Source: an uncultured Alistipes sp.
Lineage (GTDB): Bacteria > Bacteroidota > Bacteroidia > Bacteroidales > Rikenellaceae
Direction: 5' to 3'
DNA length: 64,000 nt
Assembly: GCA_949283205.1 (NCBI GenBank)
Contig: CASDSD010000020.1
Span: 62,001 to 126,000 of the forward strand
The notes below the pieces were generated by a model, which ran no database searches, was not told where the DNA came from, and saw nothing but the letters and a program-made list of their open reading frames with translations. Position 1 is the first letter of the stretch. Every line of letters begins with the position of its first letter. Below, in pieces: positions 43,877 through 53,165 of the stretch. The translations under genes and the position numbers were made by a program.

Positions 43877-44983
43877 ATGACAATCACCCCGCAAAATATC
43901 TTGAGATTCACGGTAGGCCTTGTCGTCACGGCTGTCATACTCTACCTGATGTGGTACTTCAGCGCCGTGGTAATATACATCCTCGTATCGGCCGTGCTGG
44001 CCATCATGGGGCGGCCGCTGGTAAACAAGCTCTCGGGGCTGGCAATACGCGGCAAGCAACTGCCGCGCTGGTGCGCCGCCACGGTCACGCTCATCGTGAT
44101 ATGGATTGTCTTCGCCACGATATTCTCACTCTTCATACCCCTCGTATTCGGCAAGATAAACGAATTCGCATCCCTCGACTTCACGTCGGTGCTGGCATCG
44201 ATCGAGGAGCCCGTGGCGCAGGCGCAGGCTTATCTGCAGCACCTCTTCGCCATGCCCGAGACGCAGTTTTCACTTACCGACACGCTTGTCACCACGCTCA
44301 AGAACCTGATCGATTACGACACCATAAACAATGCCTTCTCGTCGATCGTGAACATAGCGCTCTCGACGCTCATCACGATCTTCTCCATCTCGTTCATCAC
44401 CTTCTTCTTCCTCAAGGAGGACGGACTCTTCTACGCCATGGTGAAGGCCATGTTCCCCGAGCGGCTGCAGGAGAACGTAACGCGTGCGCTGGATTCGATC
44501 ACGGTGCTGCTGTCACGCTACTTCACCGGAATACTTACCGAGAGCATCATCCTCACGATAATAATATCCACGGCGATGATTCTCTTCGGCATGAAGACCG
44601 ACAACGCCCTGCTCATAGGCCTCATAATGGGCGTGATGAACGTCATACCCTACGCCGGGCCCCTTATCGGAGGCATAATATCCGTATGCATAGGCATCAT
44701 AACCCCCATAGACGGATATACCACCGGACACACGATAATAGTCATAGCCTGCACGCTGTTCTGCATAAAGGGTCTCGACGACTTCATCCTGCAACCCTCG
44801 CTCTATTCGGAGAGGGTCAAGGCTCACCCGCTCGAGGTGTTCCTCGTGATACTGATTGCCGGACATATGGCGGGGATCCTGGGCATGCTGCTCGCCATAC
44901 CATCGTATACGGTATTGCGCGTCCTTGCCAAGGAGTTCTTCTCGGAGTTCTCGCTCGTGCAGAAGCTAACGCAGAAAATATGA
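43877..44983 (+). CDS. AI-2E family transporter
   Basis: 368 residues with the PF01594 layout: two helices, a large soluble loop (about 85-150), then five or six helices. 'SFITFFFLKEDGLFY', 'GLIMGVMNVIPYAGPLIGGIIS' and 'KGLDDFILQPSLYSERVKAHPLEVFLVIL' are the family's conserved segments. Members include Na+/H+ antiporters and exporters; the AI-2 link comes from one E. coli member (TqsA) and should not be assumed here. It follows psd by 77 bases. Confidence 0.88.
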   Translation: MTITPQNILRFTVGLVVTAVILYLMWYFSAVVIYILVSAVLAIMGRPLVNKLSGLAIRGKQLPRWCAATVTLIVIWIVFATIFSLFIPLVFGKINEFASLDFTSVLASIEEPVAQAQAYLQHLFAMPETQFSLTDTLVTTLKNLIDYDTINNAFSSIVNIALSTLITIFSISFITFFFLKEDGLFYAMVKAMFPERLQENVTRALDSITVLLSRYFTGILTESIILTIIISTAMILFGMKTDNALLIGLIMGVMNVIPYAGPLIGGIISVCIGIITPIDGYTTGHTIIVIACTLFCIKGLDDFILQPSLYSERVKAHPLEVFLVILIAGHMAGILGMLLAIPSYTVLRVLAKEFFSEFSLVQKLTQKI

Positions 44984-45026
44984 TGCAGGCCGTACCGACG
45001 GCACGACATTCGTTCGATATACAGAG

Positions 45027-45473
45027 ATGATGATAATTATAGGAAAGGTGATACACGGCGCACAGCTCGGCCGCAGGATGGGATTCCCCACGGCCAACCT
45101 CGACGCCACACAGATAAAGGGCGCCGACAACGGTGTCTACTGCTCGCGTGCCGTCGTCGACGGCAAGATATACGGTGCCATGTCGAACCTCGGCTGCCGC
45201 CCCTCGGTAGACGGACAGAGCCGCCTGCTCGAGACCCACATATTCGATTTCCACGACGACATATACGGCAAGACCATCGAAGTACGGCTGTTGAGCAAGA
45301 TCCGCGACGAGAAACGGTTCGACTCGATAGAGGAGCTGCGCCGCCAGCTCGAACGCGATGCCGACCTCTGCCGTGCTGCCCTCGCCGACGGCGCACCCAA
45401 GAAGCAGAGTTTCGGCAACATGATCCGCCGCGCCTGCTCGAGTCTGCGCGCCATGGGCAAACAACGCCCGTAG
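45027..45473 (+). CDS. Riboflavin kinase, stand-alone (no FAD synthetase domain)
   Basis: 148 residues that cover only the flavokinase domain: G-x-V-x-H-G 'GKVIHGAQLGRRMGFPTANL' with the P-T-A-N motif at 21-24, 'NLGCRPSV' and 'LETHIFDFHDDIYGKTIEVRLLSKIRDEKRFDSIEEL'. Most bacterial RibF proteins are about 310 residues and fuse an N-terminal FMN adenylyltransferase to this domain. Here the gene starts with its own ATG at 45027, 43 bases after the previous stop, and the upstream DNA codes for the AI-2E transporter, so the missing part was not cut off by a frameshift. The last 35 residues are basic and not part of the family. Confidence 0.88.
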   Translation: MMIIIGKVIHGAQLGRRMGFPTANLDATQIKGADNGVYCSRAVVDGKIYGAMSNLGCRPSVDGQSRLLETHIFDFHDDIYGKTIEVRLLSKIRDEKRFDSIEELRRQLERDADLCRAALADGAPKKQSFGNMIRRACSSLRAMGKQRP

Positions 45474-45511
45474 CCGCTGTCGGGAAATCATCCATACAGA
45501 AACATACGCCG

Positions 45512-46042
45512 ATGACCCTGCGTCGCATACTGACTCTGCTGTTGCTCATACCGGCCGTCGCCGCACTGCAGTCGTGCATAAGGGAATCCGGAGATACCGC
45601 CGATGAAACCACCCTGGTTGCAGTCGGAGACCGGGCGCCGGACTTTACGGTCACGATGACCGACGGCAGCAGCGTCACCCTCTCCGACATGCGCGACCGC
45701 ATCGTGCTGCTCAGTTTCTTGAGCATCGACTGCCCGATGTGCCGGGAAGAGATGGGTGCGGTGCAGAAGGCCGTAATCGAGCGTATCGCCGGCAAAGAGA
45801 TATATTATCTTCCCGTTGTACGCGACGGCGGACATGACGCCGTGGAGGAGTTCTGCCGGCAGAATGGATGCACGTTCGCCGTGGGACTCGATCCCGACCG
45901 TTCGATATACACGCTCTACGCCACCTCGTTCGTACCGCGCAGCTTCATAATCGACCGCAACGGCATCATACGGGCCTCATATGTCGAGTACGGCGTCGAG
46001 GTGCTGGAGGAGATCGTCACCACAGCGGAAAGCCTGCTCTAA
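45512..46042 (+). CDS. Thioredoxin-like (TlpA/AhpC-TSA type) lipoprotein
   Basis: 176 residues. A lipoprotein signal (L-Q-S-C22), then a thioredoxin fold with active site C74-P-M-C77 in 'LLSFLSIDCPMCREEMGAV', and the cis-Pro region 'FVPRSFIIDRNGIIRASYVEYG'. The C-x-x-C pair suggests disulfide exchange in the envelope. Such proteins reduce cytochrome c or other extracytoplasmic thiols; the partner is unknown. Last gene of the rsfS-ftsH run; a GC hairpin lies about 75 bases downstream. Confidence 0.85.
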   Translation: MTLRRILTLLLLIPAVAALQSCIRESGDTADETTLVAVGDRAPDFTVTMTDGSSVTLSDMRDRIVLLSFLSIDCPMCREEMGAVQKAVIERIAGKEIYYLPVVRDGGHDAVEEFCRQNGCTFAVGLDPDRSIYTLYATSFVPRSFIIDRNGIIRASYVEYGVEVLEEIVTTAESLL

Positions 46043-46116
46043 TATCGTCTCCAACATAGTCGCACGTCTCTCCTCCCGCCCAATCCCGCAGTGCGGCAAA
46101 GATATCGAGCCGCCAC

Positions 46117-46139
46117 CCTGCCGGCATAATCCCGGCAGG
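46117..46139 (+). terminator. GC-rich hairpin after the thioredoxin-like gene
   Basis: An 8-bp stem (46117-46124 with 46132-46139) with a 7-base loop. No T-run follows, so intrinsic termination is uncertain. Confidence 0.4.
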
Positions 46140-46186
46140 CGGACCGGGACACCACAAACCAAGGCGTATCAAAATGGGGAGATAAA

Positions 46187-46218
46187 TTTCTAAAATTATT
46201 TATTAATTACTATCTTTG
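46187..46218 (+). promoter_or_regulatory. Promoter of the split ThrE exporter operon
   Basis: TTTC (46187-46190), a 20-base AT-rich spacer and TATCTTTG (46211-46218). The predicted leader to the ATG at 46320 is about 95 bases. Confidence 0.65.
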
Positions 46219-46319
46219 CGCCATAAAAACCGCGACGTGCCGCCCCGACGCAATACGCTGCAACGCATGGCCACATGCGGCAGAAGGGCTCGCAGCACCG
46301 CAAACCCCTGAAATACGAC

Positions 46320-47096
46320 ATGCAGACACCAAGCAACGCCCACAGTGAACTTGCGGCGACGGTGGGTTTCATCGCCCGCTACGCCTCCTACCTCATGGGG
46401 TCGGGCGTACACACCTCGCGTGTGGTGCGCAACTCGCGACGCATAGGATCGGCTCTGGGCATAGAGATCAATCTCGCGGTATTTCCCAAGTCGATTATCG
46501 TCTCGGGGACCGATGCCGAAGGAGAGTCGTTCAGCCGCGTCACGGCCATAGCCCCCTGCCCGATCGACTTCGAGCGCAACGCCGATCTCTCGGCGCTGAG
46601 CTGGGAGGCTTTCGACCGTAAACTTACGCTGCGGCAAATCGAGGAGCGGTACGAGCAGCTATGCTCGAAACCGAGACTGGACCCCATGCTGGTAATGATA
46701 CTCGCCGGGCTGGCCAACGCCTCGTTCTGCCGTCTCTTCGGGGGCGATCTCCAGGCCATGGGAATAGTCTTTACCGCCACGCTCTTCGGGTTCTTCGTCA
46801 AGCAGAAACTCATACAGCGCGGCCTGAACCACTTCCTGGTATTCATCGCGGCGGCATTCGCCGCCTCGCTCATGAGTTCCATGTCGCTCATTCTCGACAC
46901 CACGTCGGATGTCGCCCTGGCCACGAGCGTGCTCTTCCTCATCCCGGGAGTGCCCCTTATCAACGGGTTCATCGATATCATCGAGGGGCACATCCTGACA
47001 GGCATATCGCGCCTTACGGCCGCCATAATGCTCGTCGCATGCATCGCCATAGGGCTCTCGGCAACACTTATGATGGTAAAATCGGAACTGCTATGA
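46320..47096 (+). CDS. Threonine/serine exporter family protein, ThrE N-terminal half
   Basis: 258 residues of the ThrE/DUF1212 family. An N-terminal soluble part ('YASYLMGSGVHTSRVVRNSRRIGSALG') is followed by about five helices with 'LAGLANASFCRLFGGD' and 'VLFLIPGVPLINGFIDIIEGH', the conserved domain block. In Corynebacterium one long ThrE exports threonine and serine; here, as in many bacteria, it is split in two genes. The stop overlaps the next start (ATGA), so the two halves are translationally coupled. Confidence 0.88.
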   Translation: MQTPSNAHSELAATVGFIARYASYLMGSGVHTSRVVRNSRRIGSALGIEINLAVFPKSIIVSGTDAEGESFSRVTAIAPCPIDFERNADLSALSWEAFDRKLTLRQIEERYEQLCSKPRLDPMLVMILAGLANASFCRLFGGDLQAMGIVFTATLFGFFVKQKLIQRGLNHFLVFIAAAFAASLMSSMSLILDTTSDVALATSVLFLIPGVPLINGFIDIIEGHILTGISRLTAAIMLVACIAIGLSATLMMVKSELL

Positions 47097-47614
47097 TCCA
47101 GACCGCACTCGCCATACTCGCCGACGGACTCTTCGCCGCCATCGCCGCCATCGGCTTCGGCGCCATATCCGACCCTCCCATGAGGGCATTCCCCCGCATC
47201 GCGCTGCTCGCGGCCGTCGGCCATGCACTGCGTTTTACGCTGATGACATACTTCAACGTCGACATAGCCACCGGGTCGCTCTGCGCCTCGCTTACGATAG
47301 GCATCGGCAGCATGCTGCTCGGACGACGCATACACTGCCCCACCACCGTCATGTCGATACCCGCCCTGCTGCCCATGATACCGGGAATGTACGCCTATAA
47401 AAGCGTATTCTCAATCATCATGTTCTTCCAGAAGATCGACGACACGGCGGCCGGAAACATGTACCTCGATTCGGCGCTGCGCAACGGTGTGATCACGGCA
47501 TTCGTAATATTCATGCTCGCCGCAGGCGCCACGCTCCCCATACTCATGTTCCCCAACAAGGCATACACCATGACACGCCGCAAGGAGTATGCGCAGCAAC
47601 AACAACAGATCTGA
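47093..47614 (+). CDS. Threonine/serine exporter family protein, ThrE C-terminal half (DUF3815)
   Basis: 173 residues, about five helices. 'IPALLPMIPGMYAYKSV' is the DUF3815 signature and matches in position the 'PGVPLINGF' loop of the partner. It probably forms one exporter with the preceding gene product. The ATG overlaps the previous TGA and the end lies 4 bases before the next ATG. Confidence 0.88.
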   Translation: MIQTALAILADGLFAAIAAIGFGAISDPPMRAFPRIALLAAVGHALRFTLMTYFNVDIATGSLCASLTIGIGSMLLGRRIHCPTTVMSIPALLPMIPGMYAYKSVFSIIMFFQKIDDTAAGNMYLDSALRNGVITAFVIFMLAAGATLPILMFPNKAYTMTRRKEYAQQQQQI

Positions 47615-47618
47615 CGAT

Positions 47619-48353
47619 ATGGAACTGTTCTGGAATACCATTGCCGACTACAACGCCAATACATGGATCGCACAATGCGTGCTGATCATCATCGGCGCGC
47701 TGCTCACAACACTGCTGTTCCACCGCCCCTCGCCCGCCGTAAGGCGTGCAATGAAATGCTATATCGTAGCGCTAAACGTATGGATCGCCGCCGTCTATTA
47801 CCTGTGGTTCTGCGGCAGCAGGCCATACAATGACGCCATGGTTCTCGTGTGGAGCATCATGGCCGCCATATGGATATATGACGGCGCCACCGGATATACC
47901 TCCTTCGAACCAAACCGGAAGCACGGACGTCTGGCCACGCTCTTCATGCTGCTGCCGCTGGCGTACCCCCTGATATCGTTCGCGCGCGGCATGCACTTCC
48001 CGATGACGGCCTCGCCCGTAATGCCCTCGTCCGTGGCGCTCTTCACCCTGGGTTTCATGCTGGCCTTCTCGGAGCGGGTAAATCTCTTCATCGTGCTGTT
48101 CCAGCTCCATTGGGCCCTTGTCGGCGCCTCGAAGATATACTGCTACAACATACCCGAAGACGCGCTGCTCGTCTGCGCAATGATACCGGCAATATACATC
48201 TTCCTGCGCGAATACGTCGCGACGAACGTCTCGGCACAGAGCAAGCCCGACTACAAGACGGCACACAGGCTGCTCGTGACACTCACAGCCGGTACGGGCA
48301 TACTCTTCGCCACGCTCATGCTGCGTCCGCTCATAATGCCGCTGCTGCAATAG
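47619..48353 (+). CDS. DUF6064 family membrane protein
   Basis: 244 residues, about seven membrane helices. The N-terminus 'MELFWNTIADYNANTWIAQ' is the DUF6064 signature. Function unknown. It starts 4 bases after the ThrE C-terminal gene, so it is likely co-transcribed with the exporter. The ATG at 47619 was chosen because the in-frame upstream codons overlap that gene. Confidence 0.8.
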   Translation: MELFWNTIADYNANTWIAQCVLIIIGALLTTLLFHRPSPAVRRAMKCYIVALNVWIAAVYYLWFCGSRPYNDAMVLVWSIMAAIWIYDGATGYTSFEPNRKHGRLATLFMLLPLAYPLISFARGMHFPMTASPVMPSSVALFTLGFMLAFSERVNLFIVLFQLHWALVGASKIYCYNIPEDALLVCAMIPAIYIFLREYVATNVSAQSKPDYKTAHRLLVTLTAGTGILFATLMLRPLIMPLLQ

Positions 48354-48448
48354 AGACGTCCCAACACTTAAGGCAAAGCCACTCATACATAGACGTTACA
48401 CGTTACATAATTCCGCCGCAGGCATATGTGATATTCGGGTTTTATTGC

Positions 48449-48456
48449 TAAATTTG
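48449..48456 (+). promoter_or_regulatory. -7 box of the sialidase gene
   Basis: TAAATTTG matches the consensus 24 bases before the ATG; the -33 region is not recognisable. Confidence 0.5.
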
Positions 48457-48479
48457 TAGTAAACCAACCCGATAGAGCC

Positions 48480-50129
48480 ATGAAAACCATGCTTCTCACC
48501 ATTGCCGCGGCCATAGCCGTTACGGGCAATGCCGCTGTCGCCGCCAAGGGCGATCAGTCCGCTCCGCCTGACCGAGACAAGGGAATTGCAGTCACCGTAG
48601 GCGAGACGTCAACCCCCATCCTCATCGACCGTGCGGACAACGAACTCTTCCGCATACGCATCGACGCCCCCGACGGCGGCAGGCTCGATGCCGTAAGCAT
48701 GACGCTGGACGGGGCGGCGGCAGCACAGGTGGCCGAGATAAAACTGTACTACGGCGGCACCGATGCCCGCAACACCCCTGCAGGATATCTCGCCCCCGTA
48801 GACTACATACCCGACGGCAGCCGCGAGGCAGAGCCTTCATACAGCATGCTCCTCGCCCGGCACAAGGGAGCGGAGCGGATAACACTCGACGCCGGCAAGG
48901 AGTTGTTCCACGGCATAAACTACCTGTGGGTGAGCGTTGCCATGAAACGCAGCGTACCCCTCACGCAGAAGCTCTCGGCAGCGATCGAGACGATAGTAAT
49001 AAACGGCCGGGAGTGCGGGTTCGACACCGCAGGCCGCAAGGGAACGGTACATCGCATGGCCGTCGGCGTACGCCATGCGGGAGACGACGGTGCCGCGGCA
49101 TACCGCATACCGGGACTCGTAACCACCTCGCAGGGAACACTGCTGGCGGTGTATGACGTGCGCTACAACTCCTCGAAGGACCTTCAGCAGAGAATAGATA
49201 TCGGACTGAGCCGCAGCACCGACGGCGGCCGCACGTGGCAACGCATGCGTCTGCCGCTGAGTTTCGCCGGCGAAGGCACCCTGCCTGCGGCACAGAACGG
49301 CGTGGGCGACCCCTCGATCCTCTACGACCACACCACACACCGCGCATGGGTCGTGGCGGCATGGTGCCACGGCATGGGCTACGGTATGGCGTGGAACAAC
49401 TCGGGGCAGGGCATGGGCCCCGAAGAGACGGGGCAGCTGGTGCTGGCATACAGCGACGACGACGGCAAGACATGGAGCAGCCCGATAAACATCACCCCGC
49501 AGGTGAAACGACCCGAATGGCACTTCCTGCTGCAGGGGCCCGGGCGCGGCATCACGATGCGTGACGGCACGCTCGTATTCCCCACGCAATATATCGATGC
49601 CGAGCGCATGCCCCATTCGGCCATAATGTACAGCCGCGACGGCGGCCGCACATGGCACATGCACGAGGGGCCGCGGCCCAACACCACCGAGGCACAGGTA
49701 GCTGAACTGCCGACGGGAGAGTTGATGCTCAACATGCGCGACAACCGCGGCGGCAGCCGCGCCGTGGCCGTCACCGGTGACCTCGGCGCCACATGGGAGG
49801 AGCACCCATCGTCACGCAAGGCGCTGCGCGAACCCGTCTGCATGGCGAGCCTGATATCCGTCGCCGCAGCCGACAACGCCTCGGGACGCGACATACTTCT
49901 CTTCTCGAACCCCGACAGCGACAAGGCCCGCCGTGACATCACAGTCAAGATCAGCTTCGACGGCGGCAACACATGGCCCGCGGAGAACCAGGTGCTGCTC
50001 GACGGCGGCGACAACTGGGGCTATTCGTGCCTTACGATGGTCGATCCCGAGACTGTAGGCATACTCTATGAGAGCAGCCAGGCGCATATCACCTTCCAGG
50101 CCATACCGCTCTCCGACCTGCTGAAATAA
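48480..50129 (+). CDS. Exo-alpha-sialidase (GH33)
   Basis: 549 residues. Signal peptide 1-22, an N-terminal beta-sandwich of the BNR-sialidase type (about 35-180), then a six-bladed propeller. The Arg motif Y-R-I-P is at 208-211; Asp-boxes are S-x-S-T-D-G-G-R-T-W (244-253), 'YSDDDGKTW', 'YSRDGGRTW' and 'ISFDGGNTW'. 'WGYSCLTMV' supplies the nucleophilic Tyr with a Glu partner upstream. It releases terminal sialic acid from host glycoconjugates. Whether it is secreted to the periplasm or the surface cannot be told. No sialic acid catabolic genes are adjacent; a sialate O-acetylesterase lies at 56.1-57.5 kb. Confidence 0.93.
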   Translation: MKTMLLTIAAAIAVTGNAAVAAKGDQSAPPDRDKGIAVTVGETSTPILIDRADNELFRIRIDAPDGGRLDAVSMTLDGAAAAQVAEIKLYYGGTDARNTPAGYLAPVDYIPDGSREAEPSYSMLLARHKGAERITLDAGKELFHGINYLWVSVAMKRSVPLTQKLSAAIETIVINGRECGFDTAGRKGTVHRMAVGVRHAGDDGAAAYRIPGLVTTSQGTLLAVYDVRYNSSKDLQQRIDIGLSRSTDGGRTWQRMRLPLSFAGEGTLPAAQNGVGDPSILYDHTTHRAWVVAAWCHGMGYGMAWNNSGQGMGPEETGQLVLAYSDDDGKTWSSPINITPQVKRPEWHFLLQGPGRGITMRDGTLVFPTQYIDAERMPHSAIMYSRDGGRTWHMHEGPRPNTTEAQVAELPTGELMLNMRDNRGGSRAVAVTGDLGATWEEHPSSRKALREPVCMASLISVAAADNASGRDILLFSNPDSDKARRDITVKISFDGGNTWPAENQVLLDGGDNWGYSCLTMVDPETVGILYESSQAHITFQAIPLSDLLK

Positions 50130-50156
50130 CAGGCAACCAGACAGACCCGAAAACGA

Positions 50157-50193
50157 CGGCGCCCGGATCGTGAGACCCGGGCGCCGCATTTTC
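50157..50193 (+). terminator. Bidirectional terminator between the sialidase and GH88 genes
   Basis: A perfect 10-bp GC stem (50157-50166 with 50177-50186) with a 10-base loop. TTTT follows on plus, and the minus strand also has TTTT beyond the stem. Confidence 0.75.
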
Positions 50194-50210
50194 CATATCC
50201 GTCACGGACG

Positions 50211-51362
50211 CTACAATGCCAGATAACGCATCGCCGCCTCTATAAAATAGTAGTCACCGTACGACAGGGGAACATCCACTTCCGAACCCGCCATATAGTG
50301 TCCCACGCCGTGCATCAGCAGGAAGTTGCCGTTCTCGCCCACGGGCGCCAGATAGGCATCCGAGCAGAGCGAGTGCAGCTGGCGCTCGGCCGTGGCAAGA
50401 TAGGTCTCGTTCTGCGTGAAACCGTAGAGTTCGATCAGCGCCGACGCCATGATGGCTCCGGCAGAAGAATCCTTCGACTGCTCCTCGGCATCGTAGTCCC
50501 AGTTGGGGATGGCATCCTCCGGCAGGCGCGGGATAAGGTAGTCGGCGATCTTCACCGCCTGGTCGAGGTACTTCTTGTCCTGCGTCATGCGGTACATCAT
50601 CGTAAAGCCGTAGAGACCCCATGACTGTCCGCGCGACCATGCCGAGTCGTCCGAACGCCCCTGCGCCGTACGTCGGTCGGTCACCTCGCCCGTCAGTTCG
50701 TTATACGCTACCACATGGTATGAGCTGTTGTCCTCGCGGAAGTGGTTCTTTATCGTGGTGTCGGCATGACGGCGCGCGATCTTGTCATACTCGCCGCCGC
50801 ACCACTCCAGCATCTCGAGGTTCATCATGTTGTCGATGATAACCATAAAGTCGAGCTCCGGATGATCCTTGCGGCCCGTGTTCCATGAGCGGATACACCC
50901 TACCGTCGGGTTGAAACGCGTCGCCAGCGATGCCGCCGCCTGCTCGATGATCGACTTGTAATAGGGGTCGCCAGTCAGCCTGTATGCATTTCCGTACGAA
51001 CAGAAGACCATGAAGCCCAGATCGTGCGTTCCCGTGTGATCCTTCAGCACCTCCAGACGCCGCGTGAACTCGTCGGCATAGGTACGCAGCTGTTCGTCGC
51101 CCGTATATTCGTACAGAAGCCACAGCGACCCGGGAAAGAATCCGCTGATCCAGTTGTATGGCGACGTCACACGCACCTCGCCATTTTCATAGGTCTGGGG
51201 CAACTTGCCCTCTATGCCCTCCATACGCACCGCCTGCGCCTTCTCCTGCTCGACAGCCACGGCAAGAGCCTGCTTGAGTTCCTTCTTCAGGGCACAACGG
51301 CCGCTGCAACCGGCCAGGCCCAATGATCCGATCACCACGAGTGATAGTAAGATTTTCTTCAT
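50211..51362 (-). CDS. Unsaturated glucuronyl hydrolase-like enzyme (GH88), lipoprotein
   Basis: 383 residues with a lipoprotein signal (L-A-G-C19). The (alpha/alpha)6 GH88 pattern is clear: 'GTHDLGFMVFCSYGNAYRLTG' with Asp114, 'DFMVIIDNMMNLEMLEW' with Asp177, and 'WSRGQSWGLYGFTMMYR'. In characterised GH88 enzymes the two Asps act in hydration of the double bond of unsaturated uronyl residues left by polysaccharide lyases. This implies lyase products from glycosaminoglycans or similar; no lyase is in the window. Single gene. Confidence 0.9.
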   Translation of the reverse strand: MKKILLSLVVIGSLGLAGCSGRCALKKELKQALAVAVEQEKAQAVRMEGIEGKLPQTYENGEVRVTSPYNWISGFFPGSLWLLYEYTGDEQLRTYADEFTRRLEVLKDHTGTHDLGFMVFCSYGNAYRLTGDPYYKSIIEQAAASLATRFNPTVGCIRSWNTGRKDHPELDFMVIIDNMMNLEMLEWCGGEYDKIARRHADTTIKNHFREDNSSYHVVAYNELTGEVTDRRTAQGRSDDSAWSRGQSWGLYGFTMMYRMTQDKKYLDQAVKIADYLIPRLPEDAIPNWDYDAEEQSKDSSAGAIMASALIELYGFTQNETYLATAERQLHSLCSDAYLAPVGENGNFLLMHGVGHYMAGSEVDVPLSYGDYYFIEAAMRYLAL

Positions 51363-51501
51363 ACGATTATGTTTTTAGGTTAGGTATTTTCACTCTTACA
51401 TATTCCCCGACATACACGCCTCCCCGTCCGATCCCGCCCGCTCAGCCCGATCCCCCGGCCCCGCCGAACGGCGACGACAGAATACCGCACACACAAGGCC
51501 G

Positions 51502-53151
51502 CTACTCCGCCCCGCCAAGCAGTATTGCCGCCTGCGACAGCGCGGCATCGGTAACGGTGCTGCCCGAGAGCATCTTCGCAATCTCTCGCACGCGCGCCGC
51601 ACGGTCCAGCCGCACGATATTGGTACGGCTCTGCTCCTTGTATACCACAAAGTGGGTATCGCCCTTCGACGCCACCTGCGGCAGGTGCGTTATGTCCACC
51701 ACCTGCATGCGCTGCGCCAGCGACGAGATGATCTCGCCCATGGCATCGGCTATGCGGCCCGACACCCCCGTATCGATCTCGTCGAATATTATCGTCGGCA
51801 GCTTCGACCGCTCGGCCAGCATCGCCTTCAGGGCGAGCATCACGCGCGAGGTCTCTCCGCCCGACGCCACACGTTCCACGGGCTGCAGCGCCATGCGCCC
51901 GTTGGCCGTAAACATGAAGCGTATGCGGTCGCCCCCCGTAGGCAGCAACTCGCCCGCATCCTCCACAACGACCTCGAAACGCGCCTCCGGCATACCCAGC
52001 TTGACCAGCATCGAGGCCACGCCCGCCGAGACCCGCCGCGAAGCCTCCTCGCGCATCTTTCGTATTACTGCGGCACGCTCCGCACACTCGCGTCGCAACG
52101 ATGCGATCCTCTCGCGCTGCATCGAAAGCGCCTCGTCGCCGTGCGTGATGACGTCCAGACGCTCCGAGAGCGACCGCCCCACCGCCATAAGCTCCTCGAG
52201 CGTCGACACACGGTGCTTCTGGCACATCGAGTATATCATGTTCACACGTTCCGTCAGGCGCTGCAGCCGCTCGGGGTCCGACTCTATACGGTCACTCTCG
52301 TCCGCCGCCAAAGCACCTATGTCCTTGAGTTCCGACACCACGGAATGCAGGCGCGCCGCCATCTCCGCACCGCGGGGATAGCTCCCGCCGAGATGCGTCA
52401 GGGCGTTCTCCGAAACCCCCAGCTGCTCCAGCACGCCGATCTGGTCGGCATCCAGAGCATTGCGCAGCGACGTCAGAGCCTCGACTATGCGGTCGGCATT
52501 CTCCAGGGTGGACAACTCGCTCTCCGCTTCGGCAAGCTCGCCCTCGCGCAGCGCCGCCGCCTCGAACTCCGCCACCTGATAACGCAGCCACTCCTCGTCG
52601 CGCCGCACCGTCTCCGCCTCGGCCTCCATGCGCTGCAACTCGCGCTCCGCCTCGCGCATGTCCCCATATACCCCGGCATACTCCGACACCGTCTCCGTCG
52701 CCCCGGCCAGCATATCGAGCGACCGTACACGGAACGCCTCGTCGGCAAGGACCTGGTTCTGGTGCTGGGAGTGTATGTCGATAAGGTGTGCGCCCAACTC
52801 GCGCAGCGTGGCCAGCTGTACCGGCACATCGTTTACAAAGGCTCGGCTCTTGCCCGCAGGAGATATCATGCGGCGGATGACGGTCTGCTCCTCGTAATCG
52901 AGGTCGTTACGTTCGAAAAGCTCCTCCAGCCCGTACCCCGCCACATCGAAGACACCCTCTATGACACAGCTGCACGACGCGTCTCCTGTCGTCCCGCTGT
53001 CGTTCTTGTTCCCCAGCAGAAGCCCCAACGCTCCCAAAAGGATCGACTTGCCGGCGCCGGTCTCGCCCGTAATGATATTGAGATGCGGGTCGAGCTCCAT
53101 ATCAAGTCGCTCGATCAACGCATAATTTTCGACTGTCAGTCGTCGCAGCAT
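51502..53151 (-). CDS. recN: DNA repair protein RecN
   Basis: 549 residues, an SMC-like ATPase. Walker A 'IITGETGAGKSILLGALGLLLG' near 27-48, the long coiled coil in the middle, then signature 'VASGGETSRVMLALK' and Walker B 'TIIFDEIDTGVSGRIADAMG'. RecN helps hold broken DNA ends during double-strand break repair. It follows coaBC by 14 bases, probably in one transcript. Confidence 0.96.
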   Translation of the reverse strand: MLRRLTVENYALIERLDMELDPHLNIITGETGAGKSILLGALGLLLGNKNDSGTTGDASCSCVIEGVFDVAGYGLEELFERNDLDYEEQTVIRRMISPAGKSRAFVNDVPVQLATLRELGAHLIDIHSQHQNQVLADEAFRVRSLDMLAGATETVSEYAGVYGDMREAERELQRMEAEAETVRRDEEWLRYQVAEFEAAALREGELAEAESELSTLENADRIVEALTSLRNALDADQIGVLEQLGVSENALTHLGGSYPRGAEMAARLHSVVSELKDIGALAADESDRIESDPERLQRLTERVNMIYSMCQKHRVSTLEELMAVGRSLSERLDVITHGDEALSMQRERIASLRRECAERAAVIRKMREEASRRVSAGVASMLVKLGMPEARFEVVVEDAGELLPTGGDRIRFMFTANGRMALQPVERVASGGETSRVMLALKAMLAERSKLPTIIFDEIDTGVSGRIADAMGEIISSLAQRMQVVDITHLPQVASKGDTHFVVYKEQSRTNIVRLDRAARVREIAKMLSGSTVTDAALSQAAILLGGAE

Positions 53152-53165
53152 ACCCTGTGCCCTTA

